DNA of 64,000 bases from an uncultured Actinomycetes bacterium. Its GTDB lineage: Bacteria; Actinomycetota; Thermoleophilia; Miltoncostaeales; Miltoncostaeaceae. The notes below the pieces were generated by a model, which worked only from the letters and a program-made list of their open reading frames with translations, was not told the origin of the DNA and did no database searches. The stretch spans positions 42,871 to 106,870 of the forward strand of contig CAITWD010000036.1 in NCBI GenBank assembly GCA_903896045.1, written 5' to 3'. Of the stretch, positions 26,789 through 36,889 are shown piece after piece. The position numbers and the translations under genes are program-made. Each line of letters begins with the position of its first letter. The stretch's first letter is position 1.

Positions 26789-29038
26789 TCAGGTCGTCTG
26801 CGGATCCACATCGATCACCATGCGAATGTCCTGTCCACGTGCCGCCGCAGAAATCTGGGCCACAGCGGCAACAGCGGCCATCCGGGCATCTGCAACCCCA
26901 TCGCCGCGCACGAGAATCGCGCGCCGTGAGCGTCCTCTGAGTCGATGTAAGGGGGCAGGCCCCAAGACCGTCACCGGTGTGGTGCCATTGGCGATCAGAT
27001 CAGCGAGATCTCGAGCAATCTGCACCACCTGGGTACCATCGCCCCCATCGATCAGGACCCGCACCAAATGGCCAAAGGGTGGCATGAGGTACTCGCTTCG
27101 ACGAGCAATCTCCCCGTTGAGAAATTCATCTACCGCAAGCCGTGATGCCAGTTGAATCGCACGGGCTGCCGGTTCCCAGGCCTGCACGATCACCACCGAA
27201 TCCTCGCCACGCCGCCCGGCGCGACCAGCGGTCTGCACAATGAGATCAAATACGCGCTCCTCCGCCCGAAAATCGGGATACCGCAACCCCGCATCGGCGT
27301 CGAGCACCGCAGCAACTGTCACCTCGGGCAAGTCATGGCCCTTGGCCACCATCTGGGTTCCCAAGAGGATTGCGGGCCCCGGTCGGGCGAACTCCTGGAG
27401 CAGTTCGGCAACCGAGCCCCGTGTTGCCGTCGACGATGCGTCAAGACGCACCAGGCGCATATCGGGAACCAGCTTATGTAGAGCATGCTCAAGCCCCTGG
27501 GTCCCGACTCCCCCGCGTTGCAATTCGCTCGACCCGCAGGCCGGACAGACGGCGGGAACGCTGGTCTCAAATCCGCAGTGATGGCATCCCAGCCGGATCG
27601 GATCCTGGTGCTGCACAAGCGAGACATCGCACGATGGACACTTGGCAAGCCAACCACACGCGCGACACAATGACATCAACGCGAAACCGCGACGATTCAA
27701 CAGCAGCACCGCTTTATTGCCCCGATCGGATGCATCCCGCAGTGCCCGCCCCAGCGGCGTAGACACCGGTCCGGGTCCCTGGGTGCGCATATCGACGACC
27801 CGTACCCCCGGCGGCTGAGAGCCATCGGCTCGAGTACGCAGTCGCACATGCTCAAGCGCATGCCATGTCTCGGGACGTGGCGTTGCAGTGCCATAGATCA
27901 CCAGGGCCCCCGCACCGCGGGCCCGCCGAAAGGCGACCTGACGCGCGTCATAGCGCGGAGTCGAATCTTGCTTATAGGAGGCGTCATGCTCCTCGTCGAT
28001 CACAATCAAACCAAGATTGGCGACGGGCGCGAACACCGCGCTACGTGCCCCGACCACGACATCAGCGTCACCGGCGCGCAATCGTGCATCAACCTGCGCG
28101 CGTTCGGCAACCGACATATTTGAATGCCAGACCTCAACCCCATCACCAAGCCGCGCACGCAATCGCGACAAAAGCTGCGGGGTCAGGCTGATCTCCGGCA
28201 CGAGGACAATCGCGCCCTTGCCCTCGCGGCGCACCGCATTGAGGGCGTGAAGATAGACCTCGGTCTTCCCCGACCCGGTGACCCCATGCAGCAGCAACCC
28301 TGGTGGCGGATGTTCTGTGAGGGCACTGAGAATGCGGGTGATGGCGGCCTGCTGGTCGCTATTGAGCGCCTGGGGTGCGGGGGGTACCGGCATTCCAAGT
28401 CCGTGCACATCACGCGGGGTTTCCGTATCAGCATCAAGCGTAATCAGGCCGCGATCCGCCATTCGCCGGAGCGTGTCCATTGTGGTACCTGCCGCCCGGC
28501 ACAGTTCCGCCGCCGCGATCTGGGTTCCTTCTGGAATCGCCGTGATGATCTCGCGTTGACGCCGAGATGGCTCTGGCCCCTCCACGACGCGGCGCACCAC
28601 GAGTGGGCGCTTCGGCGCAGATGCAGGCACAGCAATACGCCACGTTCCATCTGCACGCCGCCGCAACGCCCCTTCCGCACCCGGCGGCACGACCAGACGC
28701 AAACAGGATGCAACCGGTGCCGCGTAGTAGCGCGCAACCCAATCCGCCAACGCACGAAGGTCATCAGGGATTGATGGTGCCTCGACCCTGCCCACAATCG
28801 CGACGAGCCGCCCAGTATGCGTCGGTGCTCCGATACCAACCACCACACCGACAACCCTGCGCGGCCCCAGTGGGCACACCACCAGCGATCCCACGTCGAC
28901 GGCCGCAATGAGCCCGTCAGGGATCACATAATCGAGCGGCCGATCAAGGGCACGAGTGTCCACCAAGAGGTGGACATGGGCGCACACCTGACCAGGGGGA
29001 TCCCCCGGTACATCCGCCAATAACGACGGATGCGTCAC
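26789..29038 (-). CDS. priA: Primosomal protein N' (PriA)
   Basis: A 749-residue replication-restart factor. The N-terminal DNA-binding domain is followed by a helicase-like core with G-V-T-G-S-G-K-T-E-V-Y and V-I-D-E-E-H-D-A-S-Y-K-Q-D. The zinc-binding insert has eight cysteines: C-R-A-C, C-P-S-C, C-H-H-C and C-P-A-C. Unlike the degenerate actinobacterial PriA forms often described, Walker A and DEEH appear intact, so helicase activity is possible. The GTG start is 15 bases after metK, without a good ribosome-binding site. Confidence 0.93.
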   Translation of the reverse strand: MTHPSLLADVPGDPPGQVCAHVHLLVDTRALDRPLDYVIPDGLIAAVDVGSLVVCPLGPRRVVGVVVGIGAPTHTGRLVAIVGRVEAPSIPDDLRALADWVARYYAAPVASCLRLVVPPGAEGALRRRADGTWRIAVPASAPKRPLVVRRVVEGPEPSRRQREIITAIPEGTQIAAAELCRAAGTTMDTLRRMADRGLITLDADTETPRDVHGLGMPVPPAPQALNSDQQAAITRILSALTEHPPPGLLLHGVTGSGKTEVYLHALNAVRREGKGAIVLVPEISLTPQLLSRLRARLGDGVEVWHSNMSVAERAQVDARLRAGDADVVVGARSAVFAPVANLGLIVIDEEHDASYKQDSTPRYDARQVAFRRARGAGALVIYGTATPRPETWHALEHVRLRTRADGSQPPGVRVVDMRTQGPGPVSTPLGRALRDASDRGNKAVLLLNRRGFALMSLCRACGWLAKCPSCDVSLVQHQDPIRLGCHHCGFETSVPAVCPACGSSELQRGGVGTQGLEHALHKLVPDMRLVRLDASSTATRGSVAELLQEFARPGPAILLGTQMVAKGHDLPEVTVAAVLDADAGLRYPDFRAEERVFDLIVQTAGRAGRRGEDSVVIVQAWEPAARAIQLASRLAVDEFLNGEIARRSEYLMPPFGHLVRVLIDGGDGTQVVQIARDLADLIANGTTPVTVLGPAPLHRLRGRSRRAILVRGDGVADARMAAVAAVAQISAAARGQDIRMVIDVDPQTT

Positions 29039-29053
29039 GCGGGGTGGCGTCAG

Positions 29054-30232
29054 TTAGCCGCGCGCCTCATTGCCAATGGCGGTCGATTCCCATGTAAAAC
29101 CGGGAAGCTCCCGTCCAAAGTGGCCATAGGCGGCAGTTTGTTGATAGATCGGCCGACGCAAGTCGAGTCGCTCCAAAATTGCTGCCGGACGCAAATCGAA
29201 GTTCTCTTTCACCCACGCCTCAATCTGCTCTTGAGGGCGCGTTTCGGTACCGAAGGTCTCCACCAGCACCGATACCGGGCGGGCAACACCAATGGCATAG
29301 GCAACCTGCACCTCGCATCGTGCGGCAAATCCTGCCGCCACGACGTTCTTTGCGACCCAGCGTGCCGCGTACGCTGCAGAACGGTCGACCTTGCTCGGGT
29401 CCTTACCGGAAAAGGCGCCGCCGCCATGGCGTGCCATTCCTCCGTAGGTGTCGACGATAATTTTGCGACCCGTCAACCCGGCATCACCCATCGGACCACC
29501 CACGACAAAGACGCCGGTGGGATTGATGTAGTGGCGAATGTCCTCCGACCAATATCCGTACTCCTCGAGCACCGGTCGAACCACCTGCGAAATCATGTCG
29601 CTCTCAAGTTGACCGCGATCGATATCTGCATCGTGTTGCGTGGAGACCACGACGGCATCGACACCGACGGGGCGACCGTTTTCGTAGCGCACCGTGACCT
29701 GGCTTTTACCATCTGGGCGCAAGTAGCCAAATGTCCCGTCGTGACGTACCGCCGCAAGACGCTCTGCAATACGATGCGCCAGCGTAATCGGAACTGGCAT
29801 CAGCTGTGGAGTTTCGTCGGTGGCATACCCGAACATCAGCCCCTGATCGCCCGCGCCCTGGCTATCGTACGGGTCAGAGGATGTCCCCACCCGGGTCTCA
29901 TGCGCGGCGTTCACGCCTTGGGCAATATCTGGACTTTGTTGGCCGAGGGCAACGAGCACTCCACAGGTCGCCGCGTCAAAGCCGATCTCACTCGAGGTGT
30001 AGCCGACCTTGGCAATCGTCGCGCGGACAACTGCGGTGATGTCGATCTTGGCGGTGGTCGTTACCTCGCCTGCGACCACAACCTGTCCGGTGGTCAGGAG
30101 CGTTTCACAGGCAACACGCGCTGCATGGTCCTCCGCGAGAATGGCATCCAACACGCCATCAGAAATCTGATCGGCAAGTTTGTCGGGGTGCCCCTCGGTT
30201 ACCGACTCAGATGTGAACAGATATTCACTCAT
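29054..30232 (-). CDS. metK: S-adenosylmethionine synthetase
   Basis: A 392-residue enzyme making SAM from methionine and ATP. Signatures are the opening [31 protein letters not shown] and [19 protein letters not shown] 30232 has AAAGGTGA 6 bases upstream. A TATCCT -10-like box is at 30269-30274 without a convincing -35. The 84-base upstream gap is too short for a SAM riboswitch. The product feeds the methyltransferases of this window. Confidence 0.97.
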   Translation of the reverse strand: MSEYLFTSESVTEGHPDKLADQISDGVLDAILAEDHAARVACETLLTTGQVVVAGEVTTTAKIDITAVVRATIAKVGYTSSEIGFDAATCGVLVALGQQSPDIAQGVNAAHETRVGTSSDPYDSQGAGDQGLMFGYATDETPQLMPVPITLAHRIAERLAAVRHDGTFGYLRPDGKSQVTVRYENGRPVGVDAVVVSTQHDADIDRGQLESDMISQVVRPVLEEYGYWSEDIRHYINPTGVFVVGGPMGDAGLTGRKIIVDTYGGMARHGGGAFSGKDPSKVDRSAAYAARWVAKNVVAAGFAARCEVQVAYAIGVARPVSVLVETFGTETRPQEQIEAWVKENFDLRPAAILERLDLRRPIYQQTAAYGHFGRELPGFTWESTAIGNEARG

Positions 30233-30316
30233 GCAGTATCACCTTTAGACGTTCGCGGCTCAGCGGCGAGGATACCAAGCGACGCGGCTGCGCGGTCACA
30301 TGCACCCACCACGCGC

Positions 30317-31747
30317 TTACCGCCCGATCAGTAATGCAAATGTTGGTTGCGCACCCGATGTGGTCCATCCCACGATATCCCCGAGTTGCGAAAGATCACC
30401 AAGCTGCGCACGACTCACGCCTGCAACATGGTTTGCCTGGTCGTAGACGCCGAGCTGGCGAGCGTTGAAGAAAAACTCCGATGCAATAATTGGTGGCATC
30501 TCTGACCGCGCACGCGAAGCCAGCACATCACTGACAGGCGCCACTCCGGTGCGCGCGAGCGAGAATGCGCCGTCGGCAAAAAATGTCTCGATCAGGTTCG
30601 GACCGACCCGCACAGATTCGGTGACTCCGTCACGGGCAAGTTGCGCCCTCACTCCACCTGCTGAGTCCGGGCGCACGGCGCGCGCAGTGATTGGCTGTGG
30701 AGGATCAAGCACACTTCCCAACTCGGTATCGCGCAGCACATCAAATGCCATCGCGGGCGTCAATGTCGTTGCCTCGCCAAGCTCCGATCGCACCTTGGCG
30801 AGCCGCGATACGAGACCGCTATTGCGCTCATACAACAGGGTTGTTCCGGCAAGCGGCGGCGTGCTGGTCGAATCAAAGCCTTGCGCACCCCCGACGGGTG
30901 CGCCAATCACCACACCTTGTACCCGTACACCAACGGGATCACTCGAAATCGACGCAATCAACTGCTCATCGGCGGGGATCTGCGCGGCCGATGACTGCGA
31001 TGTGTCGGCAACCTTTTCAGAGGTGGATTGGCTGGCCAACCATCGCGCCGACACCTCAATCTGTGCGAGCGTTGATGGCGGAATCATCGCGGTCGCATGC
31101 ACAAATGCCGGATGCGAGCCAAGACTCTGACCTGCTGTCGCATGCGCATCGAGTGCCGCACGCAGATCGGAAATGTCATGTGCGGCAATCACCGCATCGG
31201 GCGTCACGGTTGCCACATACCCTCCATGTGCAGCAACGTCGATGACGGTCCCCGCGACGTTGGTCACGCGCACGCCAGAACGTGCAAGCGCGGCCTGCGC
31301 ACGCGCACCCGCCCCGAGGCGCAATTCGATGATCTCGATGGCATGGGCCCGTGGCCCGACATTCTCGGCGAGAGACAGTCCCTGGGGCGTGAGCACACCA
31401 ATGCCCACGCGGGCACCAATCTCCGATGCAATGACGGGGTAGATATCTCGATTCGTCACCCCAAACAGTGTGCCGAGCGTGTGCTGAACACCCGTACCCA
31501 TCGTCAATCCGGCGAGCAACCTGCGGGCCTGCTGCCACTGGGTCGAAGAAAATGCCGTCGAGAATTCGAGATAGAGCGGCGCCGAGGTCGGCACATAACT
31601 CGCGCTCACACTCGGCTGCGGGGGGGCGTGTGCTGTGGAACCACAGCCAGACACCAGGAGCGCCATCCCACAGACGCCGATCCCAATCACCCCATTGCGC
31701 ATACGCCGCGCGATGCGTAGCCCTCGTTGTCGAGACGACGTGTTCAC
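30317..31747 (-). CDS. Predicted lipoprotein, DUF3352-like
   Basis: A 476-residue exported protein. The signal peptide has a basic start (RRMRNG), a hydrophobic core and a lipobox L-L-V-S-G-C, so Cys35 should be lipidated. The mature part begins with a proline-rich linker and a V-P-T-S-A-P-L-Y-L-E-F segment, the kind of opening I associate with DUF3352 proteins. The rest is an Ala-rich alpha/beta protein without visible catalytic motifs. The GTG start has CCGGAG 7 bases upstream and a plausible promoter about 46 bases upstream. Function is unknown. The neighbours do not explain it. Confidence 0.65.
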   Translation of the reverse strand: MNTSSRQRGLRIARRMRNGVIGIGVCGMALLVSGCGSTAHAPPQPSVSASYVPTSAPLYLEFSTAFSSTQWQQARRLLAGLTMGTGVQHTLGTLFGVTNRDIYPVIASEIGARVGIGVLTPQGLSLAENVGPRAHAIEIIELRLGAGARAQAALARSGVRVTNVAGTVIDVAAHGGYVATVTPDAVIAAHDISDLRAALDAHATAGQSLGSHPAFVHATAMIPPSTLAQIEVSARWLASQSTSEKVADTSQSSAAQIPADEQLIASISSDPVGVRVQGVVIGAPVGGAQGFDSTSTPPLAGTTLLYERNSGLVSRLAKVRSELGEATTLTPAMAFDVLRDTELGSVLDPPQPITARAVRPDSAGGVRAQLARDGVTESVRVGPNLIETFFADGAFSLARTGVAPVSDVLASRARSEMPPIIASEFFFNARQLGVYDQANHVAGVSRAQLGDLSQLGDIVGWTTSGAQPTFALLIGR

Positions 31748-31792
31748 ACATACTCCGGTGCCGATTCACGAACAGATGCAGCAGTGCGGATC

Positions 31793-31821
31793 ACGGTAGC
31801 AATGCGGCCGGAATGCCGATA
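31793..31821 (-). promoter_or_regulatory. Possible promoter of the lipoprotein gene
   Basis: TATCGG (-35, 31816-31821) and TACCGT (-10, 31793-31798) on the minus strand are 17 bases apart. The -10 is identical to that proposed for ftsZ. The -35 differs from TTGCGG at two positions. Confidence 0.35.
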
Positions 31822-31879
31822 GCGAGTCTGGTGAAGATTCGGTTCAGAATGACGACCGATCGACAAAAAAGGGGAGTGA

Positions 31880-32890
31880 TTACTGCTCGTGCGCGGGGGC
31901 CCGCGCCATCAAATCCCTCATACATTCAGCAACTGGCTTCCCGCCAACTGCCGCAGCAACCTGGGTACTGATAGGGAGCTCGACCTCGACTGCGTCGGCA
32001 AGCGCCAAGAGCCATTCGACGCTCCAAATTCCCTCGGCAACCTGACCAATCGAGGCTTCCGCCTCCGCACCCGTCATGCCGTTGGCAATCAACTCCCCCA
32101 CCCGTCGATTGCGTGAATGTCCGCTCGTGCAGGTTCCCACCAAATCGCCCATACCCGCGAGACCGCGAAATGTTGCATCAGTTGCCCCGTATGCACGCCC
32201 CAACCGGGTCATCTCGGCTAACCCACGGGTAATCAGACTCGCCTTTGCGTTGTCACCAAAGCCAAGTCCGTCCGACATTCCCGCGGCAATCGCAATCACA
32301 TTTTTTGCTGCTGCACACAGCTCAACCCCAACCAGATCATCGTTGAGATAGACACGAAAGTCCGGACCGTTCAGTAACCCCTGTAATCTCTGACCGAGTT
32401 CGCGATCACCGGCAACCACGGCTGCGGTGGGCTGGTGCTCAGCAACCTCTTCGGCGTGATTTGGCCCCGAGAGCACCGCAAATGGGACATCGGTTCCGAG
32501 TGCCGCACCCCAGAGCTCCGAAAGGCGCCCACCGCGACGGGTATCAAGACCCTTGGTCAGCGACAGGACCGATGTTCCTTCAGAGATTGCCCCGGCGACG
32601 TGCTCAGCCATATCGGCAACCACCCTGCTTGGGATCGCGAGCGCCAGCAAATCAACCCCTGCAAGTGCCCCAAAATCCCCCACATGCGTGATCTCAATCT
32701 CCTCGGAGATATGAATCCCCGGTAGGTAATTGGGATTCGCGCGATCCCTGGCGATTCGATCAGCATCCTCAACGGTGCGACACACCAGGCGCACCGCGGC
32801 CTCGTGACGACCGCACAGCAACGCAAATGCTGTTCCCCAGGAACCGCCGCCCAGCACTGCCACCGTGCGAATTGGTGGAGCCACCATCAT
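31880..32890 (-). CDS. gpsA: Glycerol-3-phosphate dehydrogenase [NAD(P)+]
   Basis: A 336-residue enzyme supplying sn-glycerol 3-phosphate for phospholipids. The Rossmann motif is V-L-G-G-G-S-W-G-T-A-F. L-S-G-P-N-H-A-E-E-V, A-A-K-N-V-I-A-I-A-A-G and the catalytic Lys region are present. It starts with two consecutive ATG codons, and the first overlaps the der stop as ATGA. Der, PlsC and GpsA form a lipid/ribosome block with cmk and aroA. Confidence 0.95.
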   Translation of the reverse strand: MMVAPPIRTVAVLGGGSWGTAFALLCGRHEAAVRLVCRTVEDADRIARDRANPNYLPGIHISEEIEITHVGDFGALAGVDLLALAIPSRVVADMAEHVAGAISEGTSVLSLTKGLDTRRGGRLSELWGAALGTDVPFAVLSGPNHAEEVAEHQPTAAVVAGDRELGQRLQGLLNGPDFRVYLNDDLVGVELCAAAKNVIAIAAGMSDGLGFGDNAKASLITRGLAEMTRLGRAYGATDATFRGLAGMGDLVGTCTSGHSRNRRVGELIANGMTGAEAEASIGQVAEGIWSVEWLLALADAVEVELPISTQVAAAVGGKPVAECMRDLMARAPAHEQ

Positions 32891-34266
32891 CCCCCTCGGT
32901 CGCGTACCTGAAGGATAATGGGAATCCCGTCGAGATCGAACCTGCGTCGAATCTGGTTTTCGAGCCAGAACCCGTAATCGCGAGTAATCAGTGAACGATC
33001 ATTGACATCCAGACGCAAGGTCGGTGGCGATGAATCAATTTGCACCAGATACCGCAGAGAGAGACGGCGCTTGCCGTTTCGCGGACCAGGGCGGGCGTCA
33101 GCCAGCTCACGCAGCACGGTATTGAGCTGATGGGTCGTGATGCGGGAACGCCGACGCTCATAGAGGCGCAATGCTGCGGGCACCAGGCGATGGAGTCCCT
33201 CACCGGTCGCAGCCGAACAGATCTCCACCATGGGACGCTGGCGAGACTTCGCACGCAATTCGCCCGTAATGGCATCGAGTTCGGGTTGCGACAAATCCCA
33301 TTTATTCATCACTAAGAGCGTCGCGCATCGCGCGCGCGCCGCCGAATCCACCGCACGCAGGTCCGCATCGGTCAGCCCTTCGGTGGCATCACAGACCACC
33401 AATGCCACATCACTGCGCTCAGCGGCTTGGATGGCGCGAATTTGGCTGTAGTGCTCGATATCGTCACGCATCCGATTGCGCTTACGCAACCCGGCAGTGT
33501 CGGTCAGGACCATCCGCTGACCGTTGTATTCGAACATCGTGTCGATCGGGTCACGCGTCGTTCCAGGACGGTCGTGCACGATCACGCGGTTCTCACCGAG
33601 GATCGCATTCAAAATCGAGCTCTTGCCGACATTCGGTCGACCCATGATGCACAGCGCCGGCACACCCTCTTGGCGCGGCAGGATGATCTCGGGCTCAGGC
33701 AGCGCCGCAACGACGGTATCGAGCAAATCGCCGGTGCCAAGTCCATGCTGTGCCGAGATTGGTACCACCTCACCAAGCCCCAATCCCCACAGCCCTTGGG
33801 CCAAGAGTTCGGTCTCGCGGCGCTCGCACTTATTGGCGATCACAATGATCGGGACGCGCACCGTGCGCAGATAATCGGCAACTTCAAGGTCGCCCGAGGT
33901 CGGTGCGGTGGTTGCATCCACCACAAAGAGGACGAGATCGGCTTCTTGAATCGCGTAGCGCGCCTGCGCGGTGACCTGACGACCGATCGGGGTCGGGTCA
34001 TCTGCATCGATGCCACCGGTGTCAATGATCTGAAATTGTCGCCCGCCCCACTCGGCACCCGATTGGCGACGATCGCGCGTGACCCCAGGAACTGGATCAA
34101 TCACCGCATCGCGACGGCCAGTCAAGCGATTAAAGAGGGTCGACTTTCCGACGTTCGGGTACCCGACCACCGCAACAATGGGCTGATTTGTGTCAAGGGA
34201 CGGCGCCGTTGGATTGCGGACGCGCTTTCCCGGGACGCGATGTTCGCGCTCAGGTGTATCACTCAT
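32887..34266 (-). CDS. der: Ribosome-associated GTPase Der (EngA)
   Basis: A 459-residue protein with two tandem GTPase domains and a KH-like C-terminus, needed for 50S maturation. G1 motifs are G-Y-P-N-V-G-K-S-T-L (near 36) and G-R-P-N-V-G-K-S-S-I. G3 motifs are D-T-G-G and D-T-A-G. The second G4 is N-K-W-D, while the first reads N-K-C-E. The short basic N-terminal extension is typical. It overlaps plsC by ATGA. Confidence 0.96.
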   Translation of the reverse strand: MSDTPEREHRVPGKRVRNPTAPSLDTNQPIVAVVGYPNVGKSTLFNRLTGRRDAVIDPVPGVTRDRRQSGAEWGGRQFQIIDTGGIDADDPTPIGRQVTAQARYAIQEADLVLFVVDATTAPTSGDLEVADYLRTVRVPIIVIANKCERRETELLAQGLWGLGLGEVVPISAQHGLGTGDLLDTVVAALPEPEIILPRQEGVPALCIMGRPNVGKSSILNAILGENRVIVHDRPGTTRDPIDTMFEYNGQRMVLTDTAGLRKRNRMRDDIEHYSQIRAIQAAERSDVALVVCDATEGLTDADLRAVDSAARARCATLLVMNKWDLSQPELDAITGELRAKSRQRPMVEICSAATGEGLHRLVPAALRLYERRRSRITTHQLNTVLRELADARPGPRNGKRRLSLRYLVQIDSSPPTLRLDVNDRSLITRDYGFWLENQIRRRFDLDGIPIILQVRDRGG

Positions 34267-34910
34267 GCAGACACCACGTTGCGCCGCTGGCGATCGCGCT
34301 CAAGCAACGCCGCAATGGCGCCCATCATGCGATCTGCTGCGATCTGGCTGCGCTCTGCGCGAGAACCCGTCGTGATGTCTGACAAGTCCAATCGTCCTCC
34401 GATAGTGATGGACGCCGGACCGAACCGACGGTTTGATCCTGAAATGGCAACGGGAATCACCTGGACGTCATCGGCTAAGCCGAATGCCCCTGCCCCAGGC
34501 ATCGCAGGTCCTAATTCACCATTGCGGTACCTCGTGCCTTCAGGAAACATCAATAATGCCTCTCCGCGGCCGAGGATATCGCGTGCCGCGCGAATCGCTT
34601 CACGGTCGACCCCGCCCCGTTCAACGGGAAACGCACCCCCTGCGCGGAAGACCTTTGCAGCAATTGGGTTCGCAAACAACTCCCGCTTGGCCATAAAGAA
34701 CATGCGTCTGCGCGGCGCGATGACGAATCCGATCATCGGGGGATCCCACATCGAGATGTGGTTGGCAACAAAGAGGACCGCTCCTGAGGGGGGAATATTT
34801 TCGGTGCCGCGACAGCGCAGGCGAAAACCCAGCCAAAAAACCGGCGCCAAAAGGACGCGCGCAAGATTGCGCACCGCCATGTTCATTGACACCTCGGGTT
34901 GCGTACTCAT
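34263..34910 (-). CDS. plsC: 1-acyl-sn-glycerol-3-phosphate acyltransferase (PlsC family)
   Basis: A 215-residue membrane-associated acyltransferase. The catalytic H-x4-D is in N-H-I-S-M-W-D-P and the substrate loop is F-P-E-G-T-R. The N-terminal segment L-L-A-P-V-F-W-L-G-F is hydrophobic. It would add the second acyl chain to make phosphatidic acid, next to gpsA which makes the backbone. It is coupled to cmk by TGATG. The cmk-plsC-der order is common. Confidence 0.9.
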   Translation of the reverse strand: MSTQPEVSMNMAVRNLARVLLAPVFWLGFRLRCRGTENIPPSGAVLFVANHISMWDPPMIGFVIAPRRRMFFMAKRELFANPIAAKVFRAGGAFPVERGGVDREAIRAARDILGRGEALLMFPEGTRYRNGELGPAMPGAGAFGLADDVQVIPVAISGSNRRFGPASITIGGRLDLSDITTGSRAERSQIAADRMMGAIAALLERDRQRRNVVSA

Positions 34911-35572
34911 CAGACACCCACCTCGCGTGCCCAGCCAGCAATTGTTGCCACAACCTCATTAATTGGCTGATCTGATGTGTCAAGGTGGCGCGCATCATCG
35001 GCGGCGCGCAATGGACTCGCATTACGGGTGATATCGAGATGGTCTCGTTGTTCAATCGCTGCGCGCACCTCATCAATGTTGGCGGCAACCCCAGCAGCAT
35101 TGAGCTCTACGCAACGACGACGCGCTCTCTCACGCGCGGACGCAGATAAAAACACCTTCAATTCAGCCGATGGGCAGACCGTTGTGCCAATATCGCGCCC
35201 ATCACAGACCCATGACCCTCCGCCAAGCACACGACGCTGCGCACCGGTGATGATCTCCCGAATTTCGGGGTGTGCGGCAACCAGTGACACATGGGCGGTG
35301 ACCTCGGTTGAGCGGATCTGTTGATCAACCTCACGCCCATCCATCGTGATCACGATGCCACCAGGGCGCGGATGAAAATCCAAGGTATGCGCGGCGAGTC
35401 CTGCGACAAGCGCCGCCTGATCCTCGCAATCGACGCCATGTGTCAATGCCAAAAGTGCCACCGCCCGATACATCGCACCAGTATCGAGATAGCCCATCGA
35501 CAATTGATCGGCAAGCATGCGCGCAACAGTGCTTTTTCCGGCACCCGCCGGACCGTCGATGGCGATAATCAC
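34910..35572 (-). CDS. cmk: Cytidylate kinase
   Basis: A 220-residue kinase phosphorylating CMP and dCMP. The P-loop is I-D-G-P-A-G-A-G-K-S-T-V-A, and L-D-T-G-A-M-Y-R-A follows. The R-D-I-G-T-T-V motif and S-A-R-E-R-A-R-R-R lid are present. The GTG start overlaps the aroA stop as GTGA. Confidence 0.96.
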   Translation of the reverse strand: MIIAIDGPAGAGKSTVARMLADQLSMGYLDTGAMYRAVALLALTHGVDCEDQAALVAGLAAHTLDFHPRPGGIVITMDGREVDQQIRSTEVTAHVSLVAAHPEIREIITGAQRRVLGGGSWVCDGRDIGTTVCPSAELKVFLSASARERARRRCVELNAAGVAANIDEVRAAIEQRDHLDITRNASPLRAADDARHLDTSDQPINEVVATIAGWAREVGV

Positions 35573-36870
35573 ACTCCGCCGCCGAGGGCGCGAAGGTCAC
35601 TGACAAACCCCGGATAGGAGACGGCGGCTGCTTCAAACCCCTCAATATGCACGCCATCTCGACTTGCAAGGCCGGCAATCGCGCCGAGCATCGCAAACCG
35701 GTGGTCATGACCGGCATCGATCCGACCGCCCGGCAGTTCCCCACTCCCCGTGACCGAAAACCCATCGGGGTGTTCTTGGGCATCCACGCCCATCGCGCGT
35801 AATGCGCGCACCACGGCGGCGATCCGATCGCTTTCTTTGACGCGCAACTCCTGGGCACCCCGGACAGTCGTGGTGCCGTTCGCAAATGCCCCCAAAAGGC
35901 CCACCAACGGCAACTCATCAATCATCGCCGGAACCTCATCAGGGGCCACTTCAGTGGCAATAAGCTCATCGGCGCGACGGACAATGAGATCACCACACGG
36001 CTCACCCGCAATATCAGCAGATCGCGCAATCTTGACGCCGGCACCCATGCGTTGCATCACCTCGAGCAATCCAGTGCGCAAGGGATTTAAGTTCACCCCA
36101 GTCAGGCGTACCTCAGGATCACCCAACAACGCGCCCGCAACAAGATGAAATGCCGCTGACGAAAAATCGCCTGGAACCATGAGATCGGGAAGTGACAGCC
36201 CGGCGACGGGGCCAACAATCCCCACCGCGCCATTGTCATAACGCACATCAACCCCAGCGGCGGCGAGCATTCGTTCGGTGTGATCGCGGGATTGCACCGG
36301 TTCTGACACCCAAGTCTCCCCATCGGCAAACAGCCCTGCGAGTAAAATCGCGCTCTTGACCTGCGCGCTGGCGACTTCCAGGTCATGACGCATTCCGCGC
36401 AATGGCACGCCACCAGAGATCACCAGCGGCGGGAGCCCGCCTGGCGAGGTAAAAATGGCGGCGCCCATCCGGCGCAACGGGGTCGCAACCCGTCCCATAG
36501 GCCGACGACGCAAGGAATCGTCTCCATCGAGGATCACGTGATCCGCAGATGAGCCCACCAGCAAACCCGGCAAAAGGCGCATCAAGGTCCCAGCATTCAT
36601 GCAGTCGATCCCCGCCCGTGGAGTGAGGCCACGCAGGCCACGCCCATGAATCACCACCCGGCCACCAAGATGTCCTTCCACCTGCACGCCACACGCCTCA
36701 ATTGCGCTTAAGGTCGCCCCGGTATCGGCAGAGTCCAAGGGGTTGTCGATCGTGACCACCCGGTCGGAGACCGCGCCAAACAGCAGCGCACGATGGGTGA
36801 TGGATTTGTCTGTGGGGACCGCAAGTACGCCCGCAAGTCGGGCGACCGGATCGATGCGAAGTGTGGTCAT
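35569..36870 (-). CDS. aroA: 3-phosphoshikimate 1-carboxyvinyltransferase (EPSP synthase)
   Basis: A 433-residue shikimate-pathway enzyme joining shikimate 3-phosphate and PEP. Key segments are P-T-D-K-S-I-T-H-R-A-L, N-A-G-T-L-M-R-L-L-P-G-L, S-A-Q-V-K-S-A and R-V-K-E-S-D-R-I. N-A-G-T-L rather than N-A-G-T-A places it near glyphosate-insensitive class II forms. This is inference. The track ORF adds 35 residues, and ATG 36870 (MTTLRIDP) fits the family. Confidence 0.94.
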   Translation of the reverse strand: MTTLRIDPVARLAGVLAVPTDKSITHRALLFGAVSDRVVTIDNPLDSADTGATLSAIEACGVQVEGHLGGRVVIHGRGLRGLTPRAGIDCMNAGTLMRLLPGLLVGSSADHVILDGDDSLRRRPMGRVATPLRRMGAAIFTSPGGLPPLVISGGVPLRGMRHDLEVASAQVKSAILLAGLFADGETWVSEPVQSRDHTERMLAAAGVDVRYDNGAVGIVGPVAGLSLPDLMVPGDFSSAAFHLVAGALLGDPEVRLTGVNLNPLRTGLLEVMQRMGAGVKIARSADIAGEPCGDLIVRRADELIATEVAPDEVPAMIDELPLVGLLGAFANGTTTVRGAQELRVKESDRIAAVVRALRAMGVDAQEHPDGFSVTGSGELPGGRIDAGHDHRFAMLGAIAGLASRDGVHIEGFEAAAVSYPGFVSDLRALGGGV

Positions 36871-36889
36871 CGCCCCGAGATTATCCGAC

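Noticed and set aside
30233-30316. SAM riboswitch upstream of metK
   Set aside because: Only 84 bases are available, and no SAM-aptamer core or terminator is seen.
29030-30334. 434-aa plus-strand ORF
   Set aside because: Antisense to metK.
33427-34962. 511-aa plus-strand ORF
   Set aside because: Antisense to der and plsC, both fully supported. No ribosome-binding site or family features.
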